From positions 20,114,577 through 20,178,576 of the forward strand of contig NC_092582.1 of assembly GCF_037975245.1 (NCBI RefSeq): a DNA stretch of 64,000 nucleotides. Direction: 5' to 3'. The translations under genes were made by a program, and so were the position numbers. Under the pieces are notes generated by a model that saw only the letters and a program-made list of their open reading frames with translations, was not told the DNA's origin and searched no databases. This stretch comes from Apostichopus japonicus (lineage: Eukaryota > Echinodermata > Holothuroidea > Aspidochirotida > Stichopodidae). Below are positions 1-15,100 of the stretch, one piece after another. Every line of letters starts with the position of its first letter. Positions within the stretch are counted from its first letter, which is position 1.

Positions 1-142
1 TGAAAGTATGATTAGTTACCTTAATGTAACAGTGGATCTTTGAGGATGTTGTTCACAACAGGTATCTCACCCACCCCCTGATAATATTCAATGGGTTGCA
101 TTGCTTGGCATTTCAATAAGCAACTTCTGCTGTCATACATAC

Positions 143-3100
143 ATTGACTTTGTCATCGATGAGCTGCTGTGCTATCTGCACCTCTGTGGGATTCCCTCTG
201 ATGAAGAAAATCTTTGAACCAGGAGGGTCCAAATCCTCATTTCTGTTCACTTCGACATACGCCCCGGATTCATCCATGATACTCTTGATCGTCTCACCGT
301 CTTGAATGAAAACAAAAACAAGTTACACATGATTCACTTCCACATTACTTGAAGCAGCTGGCTCCACTTTTCCATCAGATTCAGTTTTGTAAGGGTTATA
401 AGATACTGAAGGATATATGAGCACTAAGTAGGTAAACCTTGCTTCAACAGTTAATGTAAGAAAACTGCTTTAACAACTTATCCTAGGCCTAGACTAGATG
501 AATCCACTATGGTAGTTTTGTTGTAAAATACTTGTAAAAGCATCTGTTGTGACAAGTCAACAAATTTGCAATCAAGTGAATTGGATGACAAAGGAAGCTG
601 TGCTTGTAAATACAATCTGTTTCTTCAAAAAACTGGAAGGTATGGCTCAGATCAATGAGTACTGGAGAATGATGCTTTCATCATCAGAAGTAAGATAGGG
701 CAAGTTATTGTCATCATAGCCAACCAATCCCAGAATTATATCAAGAAATATTACAAAAACTATCTTTGAGTTTTCTTCAAGACTCTGGTTATATATTATT
801 ATAAAACCTTTTTAACAGAAATTGCATATAAACTTGTGGTTATGCTTAAATTGTTAACAGCAACTTCCTTCACAAATTGTTCTTAACAAAAGAAAGAAGC
901 AATTGAAACAATAGAATTCCTTGAAGACAGGATAAAATACATCAGTGAAAGGAAATGTTATAAATATTTTGTTCAACATATTACCATTGACTTACTTTTT
1001 CCGATTATCATGCCGCACTTATTACTTGGAACAAAATGTTCAACTTGGTCTCCTCGTCCGTATCCTCCACCGCCAAACCCACCTCTCCCACCAAATCCAC
1101 CTCGTCCTCCTCTAAATCCTCCTCGACCACGTCCTCTACCTCTGCCTCCTCCACCTATCTGCAAAGAACAGCAACATCAAATTACGTCACTCTGATATCA
1201 CTATGAGCTCATAAACAGAGATATCAATCATTCAATTTCAATACAGCCTGCAAAATTTATCAATAATTTAAAACATTTATAGCAAACAAGGATGCTGTGC
1301 AGACATTCTGACAAACATATATCCAACTTCAGTTTGCGGACCGTCAATCTTACAGAGGTATCATTTAGCTTGACGAATAAATGGAAGTGGTCTACTGAAT
1401 GGTAGTGGGTTGTTTTACCTGGGCACTGCTGAGGATATCTTGGATGAAGTTTCCAGCTTGCTTGACTGCTTCCACACTTCCACTGATGAGGGCTACCCTG
1501 TCAGGAGATTCAGGATCATCTAGACAAAATCAAATTAATATGTTGGTCACCAATTGTAGTGCTATGTTTATATACTCATACCATGGTTTTAAGAAATATT
1601 TTCATTCTTTATATACATATTTCACCTAAGTCTGAGCCACAAAAACCCTTCAATAGTTGCCCCATAAAGCTGTAAGGCATCCCCCTTATGACATCTAAAG
1701 TAAACATTCAGTAAGTATTCTAGGTCTTGTACCTTCTTTAAACTGTACTTTGGCTCCGGTCTCCAACTGGATGTTCTTAATCATGTCACCCTTTCGCCCG
1801 ATCACCATTCCGACCAAAGGCTTTGGGACCTTAATCTGTAAGCAAGCAAAAAGCAAGAGAATCATAATAAACTTCTTCTGAACAAATCCCTGTATTTGAC
1901 TAAGAGCAAATATACCATCAATTGATCACAACTTAATTAAAAAGTACGCAAGTCCCATGGCCATTGCCCGTCAACATGACTATATCTCTATATGTAGTCA
2001 TACGTATTGAGATTAAAAAGTAGAGCATCAATATTCAGATGTTCATACATGAAGTGAAATTGTACTTGACCATGCATGACACAACACTTGAACTCAACTT
2101 CCTGGCCATCTCAATTCAGCCAAAACGTACCAGTCATTATAGGCAACTTAAGTGAGTAACCATTCATCATAACGCTAAAGGAATGAGGACTTTATTTAAG
2201 TTAACAATTCCTTGTCTGAAACTATTATTAAGTAGGAATTTACTTTGCATAAACACTGCATGGACCACAAGTACATTCTGTGAATCAATTCCTGCTGGGA
2301 CTTTACTAAGGTGTATTGGGATATTTCATAAACTTGAAGTGAATCACACATCAAAAACCTAACAGCAAGGATAATAATGTATCAACTGTGTGGAAGTGCC
2401 CTAGACTAGTAAGTACTGTAATGAAGCAATAATAGAAAGACTCCTACAAACCTCTCTTCCTGTTCCCTGCATTTCATGAAAGAAAGAATAAAGAATGTTT
2501 TCAATAACAAGGAAATGTTTAGTATAGTACTCAATTCCACTAGATGATACAGCATTCAGCCAGCTGTGAGGAGAATATTAAGCTTCAAATGTAATAGTTT
2601 ACTCAAAGTATGATTGAAATTGTTACATTTAATTAGGGTCAATGTTTTAGGTTGTATTATCTAATGCCAGAAAGAGCCCAGAAAAAGGTTATCACAATTC
2701 CAACTCAGAACATAAACGATTGATGCAAACCGACTAATATTAACCTTATAGTAGGCTTGCACGGTAAACTGGTTTTAGTACCGAAACCGTTTTTTTTCTG
2801 ACTGAATTTCGGTATTATTTTTTAATAAAAAACCCCGAAAAAAACGAAATGTGAACTGCAAATACTGAAAAAACAATGTTAAAGCTTCCATCCATCATTT
2901 GTTGACTTTGGTTTCTCCTAATAACTGTTCTTTTTGTAATATGAAAGTAAATTGCAACAAGAGAAAGCTTTTCTGCTAGACGACATTGTCAGCTACCATC
3001 GGCACACGCCATTACCAGTGCTTGAGGGTGGATAGCTAGGCCTAACATTAGGCTATGCAGCCTATATATGCGTGAATCAGTTAGGGGACCTTGAAGTATT

Positions 3101-6100
3101 GAACTGACCTTCGTGGCCAAAGTTAGTAGTTGTGAGAAGTGTTGGACAATTCTTCTTTGTGCGCTAGTAGATTTTATTTTCTTTGTAAGTTTCCTTTCAA
3201 CATTTCTTCTTATCAGTTATCAGACAAGGCGTCTCCCAGTTTGTTTTTCATTTACATTGATGAACACATGTTTACAACTTTAACGTAAACAATTTATATT
3301 CTTTGCCGACCTAATCCTCACTTTTGCCAGCGATATTTTTCAACTTGTACTTGAAAGTGTAGAGCAATTTTTTTTACGATCTCCAATTGGTCATAATGGG
3401 GTTTACCCTCGGCCCTAATCTCCGAAAATATAACATCTTAATAGCGTGAATATGGGGTAGAGCATTTGATTATAGTTTCTCTGGAGGGGTTACAATAACA
3501 TCTACGTTTAGGAAGATTCTCCATCTAGGGCAAAAAATGTTTGCCTTAACCAACAATTTCTATTTTATCATCATTAGCTGGTTAAACAGCAACCAACCGA
3601 CCGAGCAAACCCTTCCTTAGTTATCAGAAATTCTTAGACGATTGTAAGTAAATATTTACTTGTACTGTCATTATCAGAGAAGTTTTCTAGCTGATAAGAC
3701 CATCAGGTGATCGGGATGATCGGGATTTTTTTTCTGAACACGAATTTGAACTTTGTGAAGTACAGTAAACACAGGACCAACGATACGTGTACGTGATGTT
3801 AAAACTTTAAGAAAACATTTCACTAACACATTTCTTTTCGACATTTTTACTTCAGTTTAGTTAACGAGGGTAATAAAATGGGTGTCATGAAGGCAGTAAC
3901 ATTTCTTGAATTTGTTCTCCTTATTTTTTACCCTTTACTGCGAACAAACTAGACTTGGACCGCTGTTGGTAAAGCTTCAAAAATACGCATCTTAGCGATC
4001 GCGACACCTCCGTCAGAGAATTGGATGTTTTCATGCAATTCGGGAGGGGAAAAAAAAAACTGTTTTTAAGCCAGATTAGTTTTTATTGCTCGAGAAAAAC
4101 GGGTTGTAAGTTTTCACGAAACTGTGCAAGCTTACTTTATAGCCACTGATTTTAATTTATGTCCCATGTATAACTTAACTGTTTGATGTTGTTATACATA
4201 TGCATGAAAATCACAAAATTATCTCTGCACACCACTGTTCACAATCCAGAGGAAACGGTTTATTTGGAATCAGAAACAACTAAAGCAAAAGAAGATGGGC
4301 TTACCTCATTGAATATTAACTCTCGAATGGCTTTCTGGGCTTCCTAAAATGTAAAAGTAAAATGATATTAAATGTTGCAAAGCTAACAAGACAAAAAAAT
4401 TTAATTATAGCAATTATAATCATCTTCCTTCACATATGGCACCCTTACCTCGTTGCTTATTAACTCTTCGATGGATTTCTGGGCTTCCTTACATGTGAAA
4501 TCAAATGATATTGAATGTTGTGAAGCTACCAAGACAAACATTTAGATATAGCAATAAATAGTCATCTTACTTCACAAATGGCACCCTGTTCCAATGTCCT
4601 GCTAACATTGCAATAGGGATTAGGCAATAGGGATTAGGCAATAGGGATTAGGCAATAGGGACAAGGCAATAGGGATTAAGTTACTTATACTGCCACTATT
4701 GGAATGATTAATGGCCAGACACTACCTTTAGGATCTTTATGAGATTTCTTCTGTGTTTCATTTGATCAAAAGAGTTGATCTGTATTCCATGCTAGTATCA
4801 AAGATGGCACACATTTAAAGCATGTCATAGACCCTTAGCAACTCCCTGCTCCTCCTGAACCACACCACCTGAATATAACAGACAGCACAGAAACAATACA
4901 CTCCTCAACTCCTACTGAACTTGCAAATATAACAAGACATCACACACTGCCACAAAGTAACAATGCACTCCCTAAACTACTGAACTCCTTGCAATTACCA
5001 CAAGGCATCACACATAACCACACAATAACAGTGCACTCCCTAAACTACTGAACTCCTTGCAATTACCACAAGACATCACACACTGTCACACAGTAACAAT
5101 GCGCTCTCCTTGACTTGTTTTTCTGCTGGTTGAGGATTTTTAAAACTGTTTTTACAGGGCTTGAAAGAAATATAACCATACCATCACTTTGTCTCTGTCA
5201 CCAGTAATCCTCAGTGGCTTTGACTGACCAGTGTTCTCTGTGCCTTCCTGAATCATAGTCATACGGACCCCAAGTTTCATCTGTTCATGAAAAGCAAAAG
5301 TAAACCATCATTTTATGCTCAGGTGTCCTGGCTTCCTGTTCCATCAGTAGTCTTCTGAAGATTTTATTGCAATATAGAATAGGCATGGATGATGCATAGT
5401 ACAATGTATGGTGTCATCATGTGGACAGGGTTCATTTTAGATTTTTCAATTTGCTTAGCAGTACTGCTAATCAAAATCCTGAATTGATTAGCAGTTTGGT
5501 AAAAATGGTTAGCATTTTTTTTTTCTGTGCACGTGCGCTGCACGATAAAGATAATGTCATAAATGTATCCCTGGCACTGTAGGCGGGGGTCTCCCTCTTT
5601 GGAAATATTGACTCTCAACTCTCAGAAGAAAGTTTCAAACATATCTTTCCACTTTTAGAGGGAATGCAATTATGAAAGCATTCACAATGTGGCATATTGC
5701 GCAGTAACGTTGATATATCGAATTTCGCCGTTGGCCCCATAAATAGTTACACAAATATCAAAACTTGTGATGAATTTAAATTTCATTGTAGGATGTTCAC
5801 GATATTGATTAAAATACGTCAAAAGTGTGCGAAATCATGTATATCCATGGTACAATCACACTAGGTTGCCACCTAGCTTGCCAGTTACAATAGTTTGCAG
5901 TTTTGATGTCAATAAAAAAGTGGAAGCATATCCCAAGTAAATATTCCGAAGCTAGCTACCTGTAGCAGCAACTCGCTTATTATCCACTGCTATTGTCCGC
6001 CACTAGTATTGCTTATTGGCGGCTGCTATTGTCCGCTGTTATTGGTAGCCAAGTTCAGCTTGATGCAGACTGAGCCCGCACCGGTGGATCGGAGTACGAG

Positions 6101-9100
6101 TGCGAAAGTAACGCTATATTATTATTATTGCGTAGCCGCGTAGGTCAGATCAGGCATAGGCCAAGTAAATTATTTGAATCAAATGCGAAAACAAAACTCC
6201 AAAAGTGTCAGATAAAATAGTAAATATGAGTGTAACATTTCGTGCCAATGAATCCATGCTCTGTGTGATAGTAATGTATGTGGTTATTTGGGACTTTAGG
6301 CTGCTATACTCTAGGTGTGTGTAGTCTAGGGCCTACCTTGGGTTGTGTAGCAGTTGCGCGATACAAAGTATCATCTTGCATCACAAATGTAAAAGTATCA
6401 TCTTGCATCGCAAATGTAAATAATCGCATCGCAAAGTGCGATGCGATACCGCTTAAAGTGAACCCTGCATGTGGAGTAGTCAAAATGAAAAACTTAGCAA
6501 CGTAAATATATCTATGACAATTACCTGCATATTGCGGATGGTTTCTCCACCCTTGCCAATAATGAGTCCTACTTTATCACCGGGAATTAATATCTCTTCG
6601 GTAACTCCATCCTCATCCCCTTGGGCTTGGTTAATGATTGCATCAATCCTAGCTTTGATATCCCTGAAGAAGTGAAAAAGTAACATTCATAAGTGTCAAC
6701 CTTTGTAATACCTTAATGGATAACCATTGGTGTCGTTCGCCAGGTTGGGCTTCTGAAACAATCATTGTCACAATGGGGTCATATTTTTAAAATATAAATG
6801 TAAATTATGAGAATACATTATTCTATATCTCATATTTCCCCGGGCCTAGTAATTGACTAACAGCCTCTGGGGCTGTATTCTCCATCCCCATCCTTCACCT
6901 ACAATGACTAACAGAACTTAATATAAAATTGAACTTGGACTACTTACTTGATAGCTTCCGGTGTACCAGTCAGTGTGCAGGGACGGAGATTGTCAGGTCC
7001 ACTTTCTACAATGTAAACAGAAATCAATCGAAATCACCAGCTACAGGAATAAACCATCTACAAACACCTACTTCATACATACCAGCTTTACCAACACATC
7101 ATGGACATAACCCTAGGTCAAAACAAAAGACATCCTGGGTGTGAATTTCAGCTCTGGATCTGTTTGTACATCAACGTATAATTCTTCAGTCTGCTAAATC
7201 TCCCTCTCACAAACTGTCATCCATACAGCACTGTCTTTATGAAGAATGTAAACAATCCCCCTCGGTCACAAATTTACCAGTTTCTTCAAGTTATCAGTGT
7301 ATATTATTAGTTTGATCAATTAAGAATGACACTTTTAGCAAGAGCTATAACAAATCCAAGGTCTAGGGCAGGCAGGTATGCATGATATACATGGTATCTA
7401 GTTTGAGGGAAAAGATGATTGTGCCAACATTACCAGCCTGTACATGGCACAGAGTGAAATTTCATCTCAGTACATTGACTGTGTGTGGGCTTCATAAGAT
7501 TAATGAGTTAATAAGTTCAATGAGAACAAACTTTTGGAATATTTAATGAAATTAGAAAAAAATTGTTGCACAACTGCTTACCTGATGCAATCTGTAGGTT
7601 ACACCTGGATTCATCCTGTAATTTCTGAATTTGTTCACCTTTTCGACCAATAACTGAAAGTAAAAAGTACCACTGACGTTAATTACCAAAGCTGATAAAC
7701 CTGCATAATGTATCAAGGCAGGTGTTATTAGTAAATTATTTCACCCACAATACCAACACACTATACCAACACATAATACCAACACACCATACCAAAACAC
7801 AATACCAAATACACAGAGTACTTTGTTAATTCCTGCCTAATCAAATTACTTGTTTAGTTGGTTACAAATTACATGTTGTGAAGGCCTTCTACCTATCTTC
7901 CATTTATCAACAATGTTACCTTCACCATAACAGATTGTCAAAGAGAAAGCATTGTCAACATTACTGCTGATATTTGAGGATGTAGAGAAAAAGAATGGTA
8001 ACATCACACCAATATCAATCTAAACCCAAGATGGTAACCTAAATATTGCTAAAATATATCTCTAACAACGGTAGGATAATATTACAAAATTGTTAACACA
8101 AAACATGTCAGAATACTCATACACTTATGGTGGCCAAACACCACCTAAATTATTTAAAGGGTGTATTTTCTACATGCAACGGTCATCATTCACAAAATAT
8201 ATGATTTAAGGAGTTGAGACAATTTTGCCATTATCACTGCCATGATTTTGCAAAGAGTTTTCATTTTCAGATTTTCCCTCAACACCGGTTGCAAGTGCAA
8301 GATAGATGCTTTGCCAACCTTAGATTTTCATTGTGTAAATGATTGCTTTGATTTAGGTAGTGTAACAGAGTATTAAGGACATTTTTTCCTGTTTAATTCT
8401 GCAGCTAAAAGACAAGATAAATATTTGGGAAATACACAAAGTTGTGCCAATCGTGTAGCAGCTCAAAGTTGCAGTGTGGTATTGTATAGGCTTAGGACTC
8501 GGGCACACCTAGCTACTGTATACTATATGCCTAGTACAAGAGAGGCGTCCAAATGTTACAGAAGCCAAGCTACCATCATATTTTTGCCGATGCTCTTTGG
8601 AATTGTTGAGACACTATCGTCGCCCTAGCTGCTTATTAACGATTCTGCAACATGTTTTACTTTGTTCATCACTTACCTTTTGGTGGAAAAAGTTTGAATT
8701 TCGTTTTGCACTGAAATAAAACTTTTCAATGTTCAATAACGCAGCACCATGTATCTGCCTAAGTGCCTAAAACTTTTGTTAATAGGAGATTTGAACAGCA
8801 GTCATAGTTGCAGAGTGAATTTTGCGTTTTGGCGAGTAGATTTTAGTCACGGTCGCCAAATGGTGAGCTTTTAAAAATATTTGTCGAGGCCTGCAAGTTA
8901 ACATAGCTCTTACTTAGTCCAACCATGTTGTGTGGAATGGCATATTCTTCTTTTGATTGGTTAGCCCTGAAATAGAATGAAAAAAAAAACAATGTTACTA
9001 AAGGGCAATGTGAATACAAACTATGACTGGAAACAAATCTAAACTGACTGGAAACATGCCTTGACAGGGTAGAAACAATTTATGCTCTTTGTGAAGTTTA

Positions 9101-12100
9101 AGCTAGAGGTCAAAGGTGACACAAACCCAAAATTCATTACTGATCTCTGTGATAAGAGATAACTGTCATGAAAAACTTACAAATATAAATTTTATTCCAT
9201 TTCGGAGCTATCACTGGGTTATTGTTCCTTCACACATAAGGCTGCAGACTTAACCTTAAGTCTTATTATGACTTGACTGCTCTTACATATATGGTACAAA
9301 CATGGTACAAACAACATTTACTTAATTTGTTAGGTTTGTGCTTCTTACTAATGAAAACGATGGTTGGTAGTAAAAAGAGTTAACTTACTGTTCAATTTTC
9401 TGTTGAGCCAGCTGGGCACCAAATGCTGGAATAAGATATATTTTTGCATAAATACAGTAAGTACATTTATTTGGAGTACAAAATGTCAAAAATGCATTTA
9501 CCCAGACAAGCCTATGTAATTTACAGATTTGCCTGTACACCAACAAAAGTGCCTACAAGCATTAGTGCTGGTACCGACGGTATTCCATAAACATAAAGAA
9601 ATCACTTCAAAATGATACAATCATGCTAAAAAAGCTTTTTGGGTCTAACCTGTCCTTTTGTCATACTGGCACAAAAATAGGACGTGCAAAGCTCCATTTT
9701 GATAAAGTAACCCTGGGCAGACTAATGGTCCTAAAGTCAACATTGCAGTCTTACAAAGAAATGGCAACATTAGGGTTTGACAACATTTACTAAATTGTAC
9801 AAGGGTGATAGGAACGTGCATGTTGCTTGTGGACATTGACAGTGAAGAAGGTCACAAGTCCTGGTCTTTGTGTGCTTTGTTAGAAATGACACATTTTGTT
9901 TACAAATATCAGTGAAAGTCTGATTGCAACTAAAATGGCAATGAATAACTTTGCTAAATATTTCCATGCCCAGGAAGGATTTCTGAACTTCATAAAGAAT
10001 GTATCAGCAAAGATGTTTTGTTGAAGGTTAAGATTTGTTTAGACTGCTAAGAGGACAGGGTGTAGAATAGGGCAACCCCATTGAACGAATGCAAGGTAGA
10101 GCAACACCTCCTTTTTTTCTCTATAATTTAGAGGAAACTTGTTTTGTGCATGATAGAGCATTTTCTTGTCTTAAATTACAGATATTTTATTCTTCTAATT
10201 ACATTGTCAGCACTCAGCAGAGTTTTAGAAAATTGGGATTACATTTCATGCCACTGCAAGAGGTAATCTAACATGTTCTTTATTTGAGACATCTAGGAGT
10301 AGATCATTGAAATATCAGCCAAGTCTGGGATGGTCCCGGAAAATTTGGTAAAAATCTAATTTGATACAGATTGACTCAAGTTTTAAACAGACTGAGGAGC
10401 ATCCAATTAAATGTGAAAATAACATGGTTACGCAGAGAGTAAAACTTAGAAACTACTCTGAGCTGGAAGGTTAAACTTACGATCATTTTCCATGGCTACA
10501 GATTTTAATGGAGGCTCGGCGTCTCCGTTTCCTTCCTCTAATGGACGTTTCAAGCCACCTGAATTATTCAGGTTTGATTCAACTCCTGGTATTACTACAG
10601 GGGCCTGTGCCATTGTCTTCTGTTCAACTTGAACAGATGGAGTGCTAGGCACACCACCAAAGCTACCACCGATTTTGGCAGCAATCTGAAGAGAAATATA
10701 AAGATTATGATTGTGTATTATCAACTTATGAAAACATACTGTACTTTACTACTTTTCACTTTGCTTAATTTAACAGATGCACTGACAAAAGGATTTTTTC
10801 CCTATAATGTTTTAGTTGTCTTCCCTTGGATGATAACTTTAACTGGAACTGAAAGTCACTAGACCTCATCAAGGCACTGGGGACATAGCAAGGTAAAAAC
10901 CTTTTAAGCTGCACTATGGACTACATTTTAAACTTGCACAAACAGATGCCTTCAATTTAGGCAGGTTCCCTGCATTCACATTATCATGAGGTCCTTCTTT
11001 TCTGCAGGAATAAGCCTTTTTTGTAAAGATCTGGAAAATTTAAGTACAGCTAATAAACATGTCAACAAACATAAGCATGCCTTGTAAACAACCAAAGGCT
11101 ACAGTACATCATTTAACCTACAGTACATTGTACCATTGACAATGTCTATTGACTTACTTTGTGCAATCGCTGACTTCAATATGTAATATACTGTACAGGG
11201 CCAAATTGTGGACATTAGTTAGTTTTCACTGGAGTAATTATAGAATACCCTGCTCCTTTCTAAATGCTTCTTTGCTGTAGTCGCAGTAATGAGACATGAC
11301 CAGATTTAAAAATAATGTTTAATTTAGGCCAGTCCAAAACCGCAGTGGACATTCACAGTTAGTTTTTGGGGTTCTGAGTCACAGTGGGGAAGAACTTTTT
11401 GTATTTAAGTGTAGTCAAACTGGGGAAGTCTGACAAATTTACTGTGACTTGACGTCTTCAACCAAAAGGAGGTACTGTATGAAAGGCAGGGTATTCTATA
11501 ATTATACCACTTACAGTATATATATCATAGTGGAAACATACTGCCTTTATGGTGGAAAGTAAGACCACCTAATAAATACCAGATTCAGTTATTCTCCAAA
11601 AACAATTTTATTTTTCAACTTACATGTTCACTATATTTTACTTGAATTTTATGGAAACCAATTTCAGGATGATGTAAATAACATGAGAAAGTATCAAGGA
11701 AAGTCGATAAGGATGGTTGGACTGAGTTCATGTAAGGAATGTTGAGCCACTTATAATTTACAGGAGGCATGGGTGTATGTAATTAGGGATTACATAAAGA
11801 CTGTTGGATTTTCAGGAATTTGAGAAGGTTTTCTGAAGGACTACCAGTCTCAAAGATTTTCAAAGATTTGGTAGTCCTTCCAAATTTTCCACCAAAATTG
11901 AAAATGAACACAAATAATACAAAACAAAACATTTTGGTGCTCAATCTGTTTATGTCAACCAAAGCTAGTTTAGCATATACAGTAACCATGTTATTGCCTA
12001 CTGTTTTCAAACAGTGTTTGCACGGGGTATCCCATTTTTCCATTGATTTTCCCATTGTGTTAGGCTACTATGTGGTCGAAGATAACAGCGCAATAACGAA

Positions 12101-15100
12101 AGTATTCCAGCATTGTTCAGAATGCAGGATTCTGCGTCCGGGACACAATGTTTTGGCCAGGGACGCAAAATCTTCAAATTGCTTGCAAACCCCAAGTACA
12201 CACTCACAACTAAGTCCACGGAAAACATAACAAAACACATTTTTGAATGAACATCTTTCATTATTTCTTTTAAAAAAAAACAACAACTTCTTCTAAAAAG
12301 AACCTCTCCTAAAAAGTTCTCCTACTCCTACAGATCATTGAATTTGTTAGAAAATAAATTTATCATAACAATCAACCGCAAGGTACAGGGTTACCAAAAC
12401 TTCATTATGGAGATTTTCATGCAAAAAATAGACAATGATGCTGTACAAAGATTCTTGTAATTTAATTGGCTAATAGTCCCTACCGATTGTCTGCAAACAT
12501 TCTTGCATTTCTTGTGCTCAATAAACACAAAGTATGTTGTTTAACAACAATAACTTGCAATGTTTACCCTCCACGTGTAGAGATAACAAAGTTTGTGCTA
12601 AAGGCTATCATATGTGTGCACTCAAATATCATAATGTTAGGCCTTGTCTCATATTGTTACATACATTGTGACAACAATCACTGGTGCAGTGTTGGAAAAC
12701 CTTGTTCAATTTCCCGCGAACACACTTCCGATTTCCCGCCGGTGTTCGCGCAGCGAACACGCCGAGCACGCGTAGCGTGCGAGCATAAAGGCGCGGGGTC
12801 CAGGGGCCCGCCCTAGGGCCCTGGTGGGGTCAAGGGGTGGAACCCCTTGTGGGAGTCAGGGGGCAAAGACCCCGGAAAATTTTGGTATTTTTGCGTGTCT
12901 GGTGATAAAAAATTCGCAGTTGAGGATGCAAAATACTGACAACATTTTTTAATTTAAATTGTCACGAAGCTGTTGAAATGTTTCAAATGACAAGTTAGAG
13001 TAGCTATATTACGTTATAAAATGAAAAGATATTTAATCTGTCTTACAATCTTTAAAAAGTTTAACTTACACAACTCAAGATATTATGAAACAAACAGCGT
13101 TCGGCAAAGCCCCGTTTATAGACTGCCTAACAATGAACAGCACACACAATACGTACATCAGTTTACAACTGCAGTACGGTTTACCCCTATACATATATAC
13201 TACATAAATACACGGTAGGATACTGTACATGTGCTGCGAATTTCCCTAGGTACCGTACCTTACCAAACAACTGCACGCCCATCCCCTGTCTAACCTAACA
13301 CCTGTTTGTTAACATTTTTGGCAAGTTTCCAAGAAACGTTGCATGGCGTATTACACCATTATTACCCCATGATACACGAGGTACAGTCAATACCTAGACA
13401 CGCAGCACATCGAGGCCCCACTAGCTATGGCCATCTTTATGAAATTAAACCTTGTAATAAAACATGTTTTAGGCCACTTGGCATTATAAACTAAATGCTT
13501 AATATTATTTCCATGTTCTTGTAGAAAACGTCAAGTTCGCAAAATACAATTACTTGTTTTTTTGTAGTTAACGTGAGATCCGTAACCGACGAGGTGGTTA
13601 GGCTATTTGCTATGCACTTAACTATTGTAGGATATTATTTTTTTCCGTATTTTTGGAAATTCTAGAAAATACTTTCTTTAACCCCCAGCTTAACACCAGA
13701 TGTTGTCTTACAGTTTTTTCATAAATGGGTGTACTAGAGCCTTGTTTACATGACATTAGTTGCATTTAGCACGATATGCCAGTTTCGCGTGAATTTTTGG
13801 AAAGTGTTTTGATGGATCTTTCAGAGTTTTTTCTCTGTCAAGTGAATACGTTGTGCATTGAGTATAAACTTATCGCGAATGCAAGAAAACGATGCAGGGA
13901 TTTCTAGCAGACAAATGTTTTCTTTGCGGGATTACTGAGTCAGTTGAAGGGAATCCCGCACCTTAGAGGGAACACTGAATTGAAGTCAAATTCATACGAA
14001 AGAAAACGTTTACTAACTAACAAACAATATAAGTATAAAACAATGTGGAATGGCAATATTGTTCAAAACATTTCCCGCGAGGCTGATTTATTACAGCAAG
14101 CTTCCCGCGCTGGGCCGTGTGTGTTCGTGTGACATTGCCCTTGTGAGTGGGTTGGGGACACATCATTACTCATTATAGGCTATTGTGACTAAAATTGCGA
14201 GCACAGTTTCTGGACATTTTTCTTTTGTTTCTAAAATTTTTCTTCTGAAATTTTCCTTATTGTTTTTACAGATGTACTTTTTGCTCCTTCGTGTTTTTTT
14301 TTTAAGTTTCGTCCCGTTTTTTCCCCAATTTTTGTTTTCTCCAGCCAGGCTGGATTTCCCGCGAGCATCGCGAATTTCCCGCGAACCTGGTTCGGAAGGT
14401 TCGCAAGGTTTTCCAGCCCCGCACTGGTGGTACAAAGATGCACTTGAATTGTTTCTGAGACTATCATGTAATATTTTAATCACTGTTTTGATAAAAAAAT
14501 GTTATGAGTTGAGACAACCTATGAATTTTGTGGGAAGCTTACATACAGTATCTGATCCTGCAAGGATATTACAGTATATCTCACAGTATGTTTCTTTTCT
14601 CTTCAATAAGAGTTGCTAATGTAAATGTGCATTCATACCACAGTAGTTTCTGTTGCAAACTTTTTCGTGGTCCAATTGACCATGGAGTTGGCAAATAGGG
14701 AAGGACAAGGGCGGATGAAGAGGGGGCTGGAGTAAAAATTGTTTGAAATGGCAGGGTGGGCAAAAGGAGGATTTGGGCGGGCCGCCCATGTCAAACACCG
14801 AAGCTAAGACACTGAGCCATCTGCCCTATTATATTGTGTATAACATTCACAAAATATAGGCAGTGAAAGTGATACTACGCTAGCATTGATACAGTAGGTC
14901 ATACAATAAACGTAAAATTTTGGTGTTCGATCAGGAAGCAAACTTTTTTTTACGGGACGCAAACTTTTTCGGGGGCTAGCGTCCCTGGGATGCAAACTAT
15001 TTTTTGCTAATAATATTATTGTATTCCATAGATACCTTATAACTGCGTCACAAATTCAGCATATAGGCTAGATTTCCCCAATTGACTTAGTGTGCTGTTA

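Noticed and set aside
11820-12230. 136-codon plus-strand open frame
   Set aside because: Lies over a dispersed repeat fragment and has no splice or homology support.
14185-14619. 144-codon plus-strand open frame
   Set aside because: Overlaps the right end of the hAT-like element; composition is low-complexity Phe/Leu/Ser with no recognised homology.
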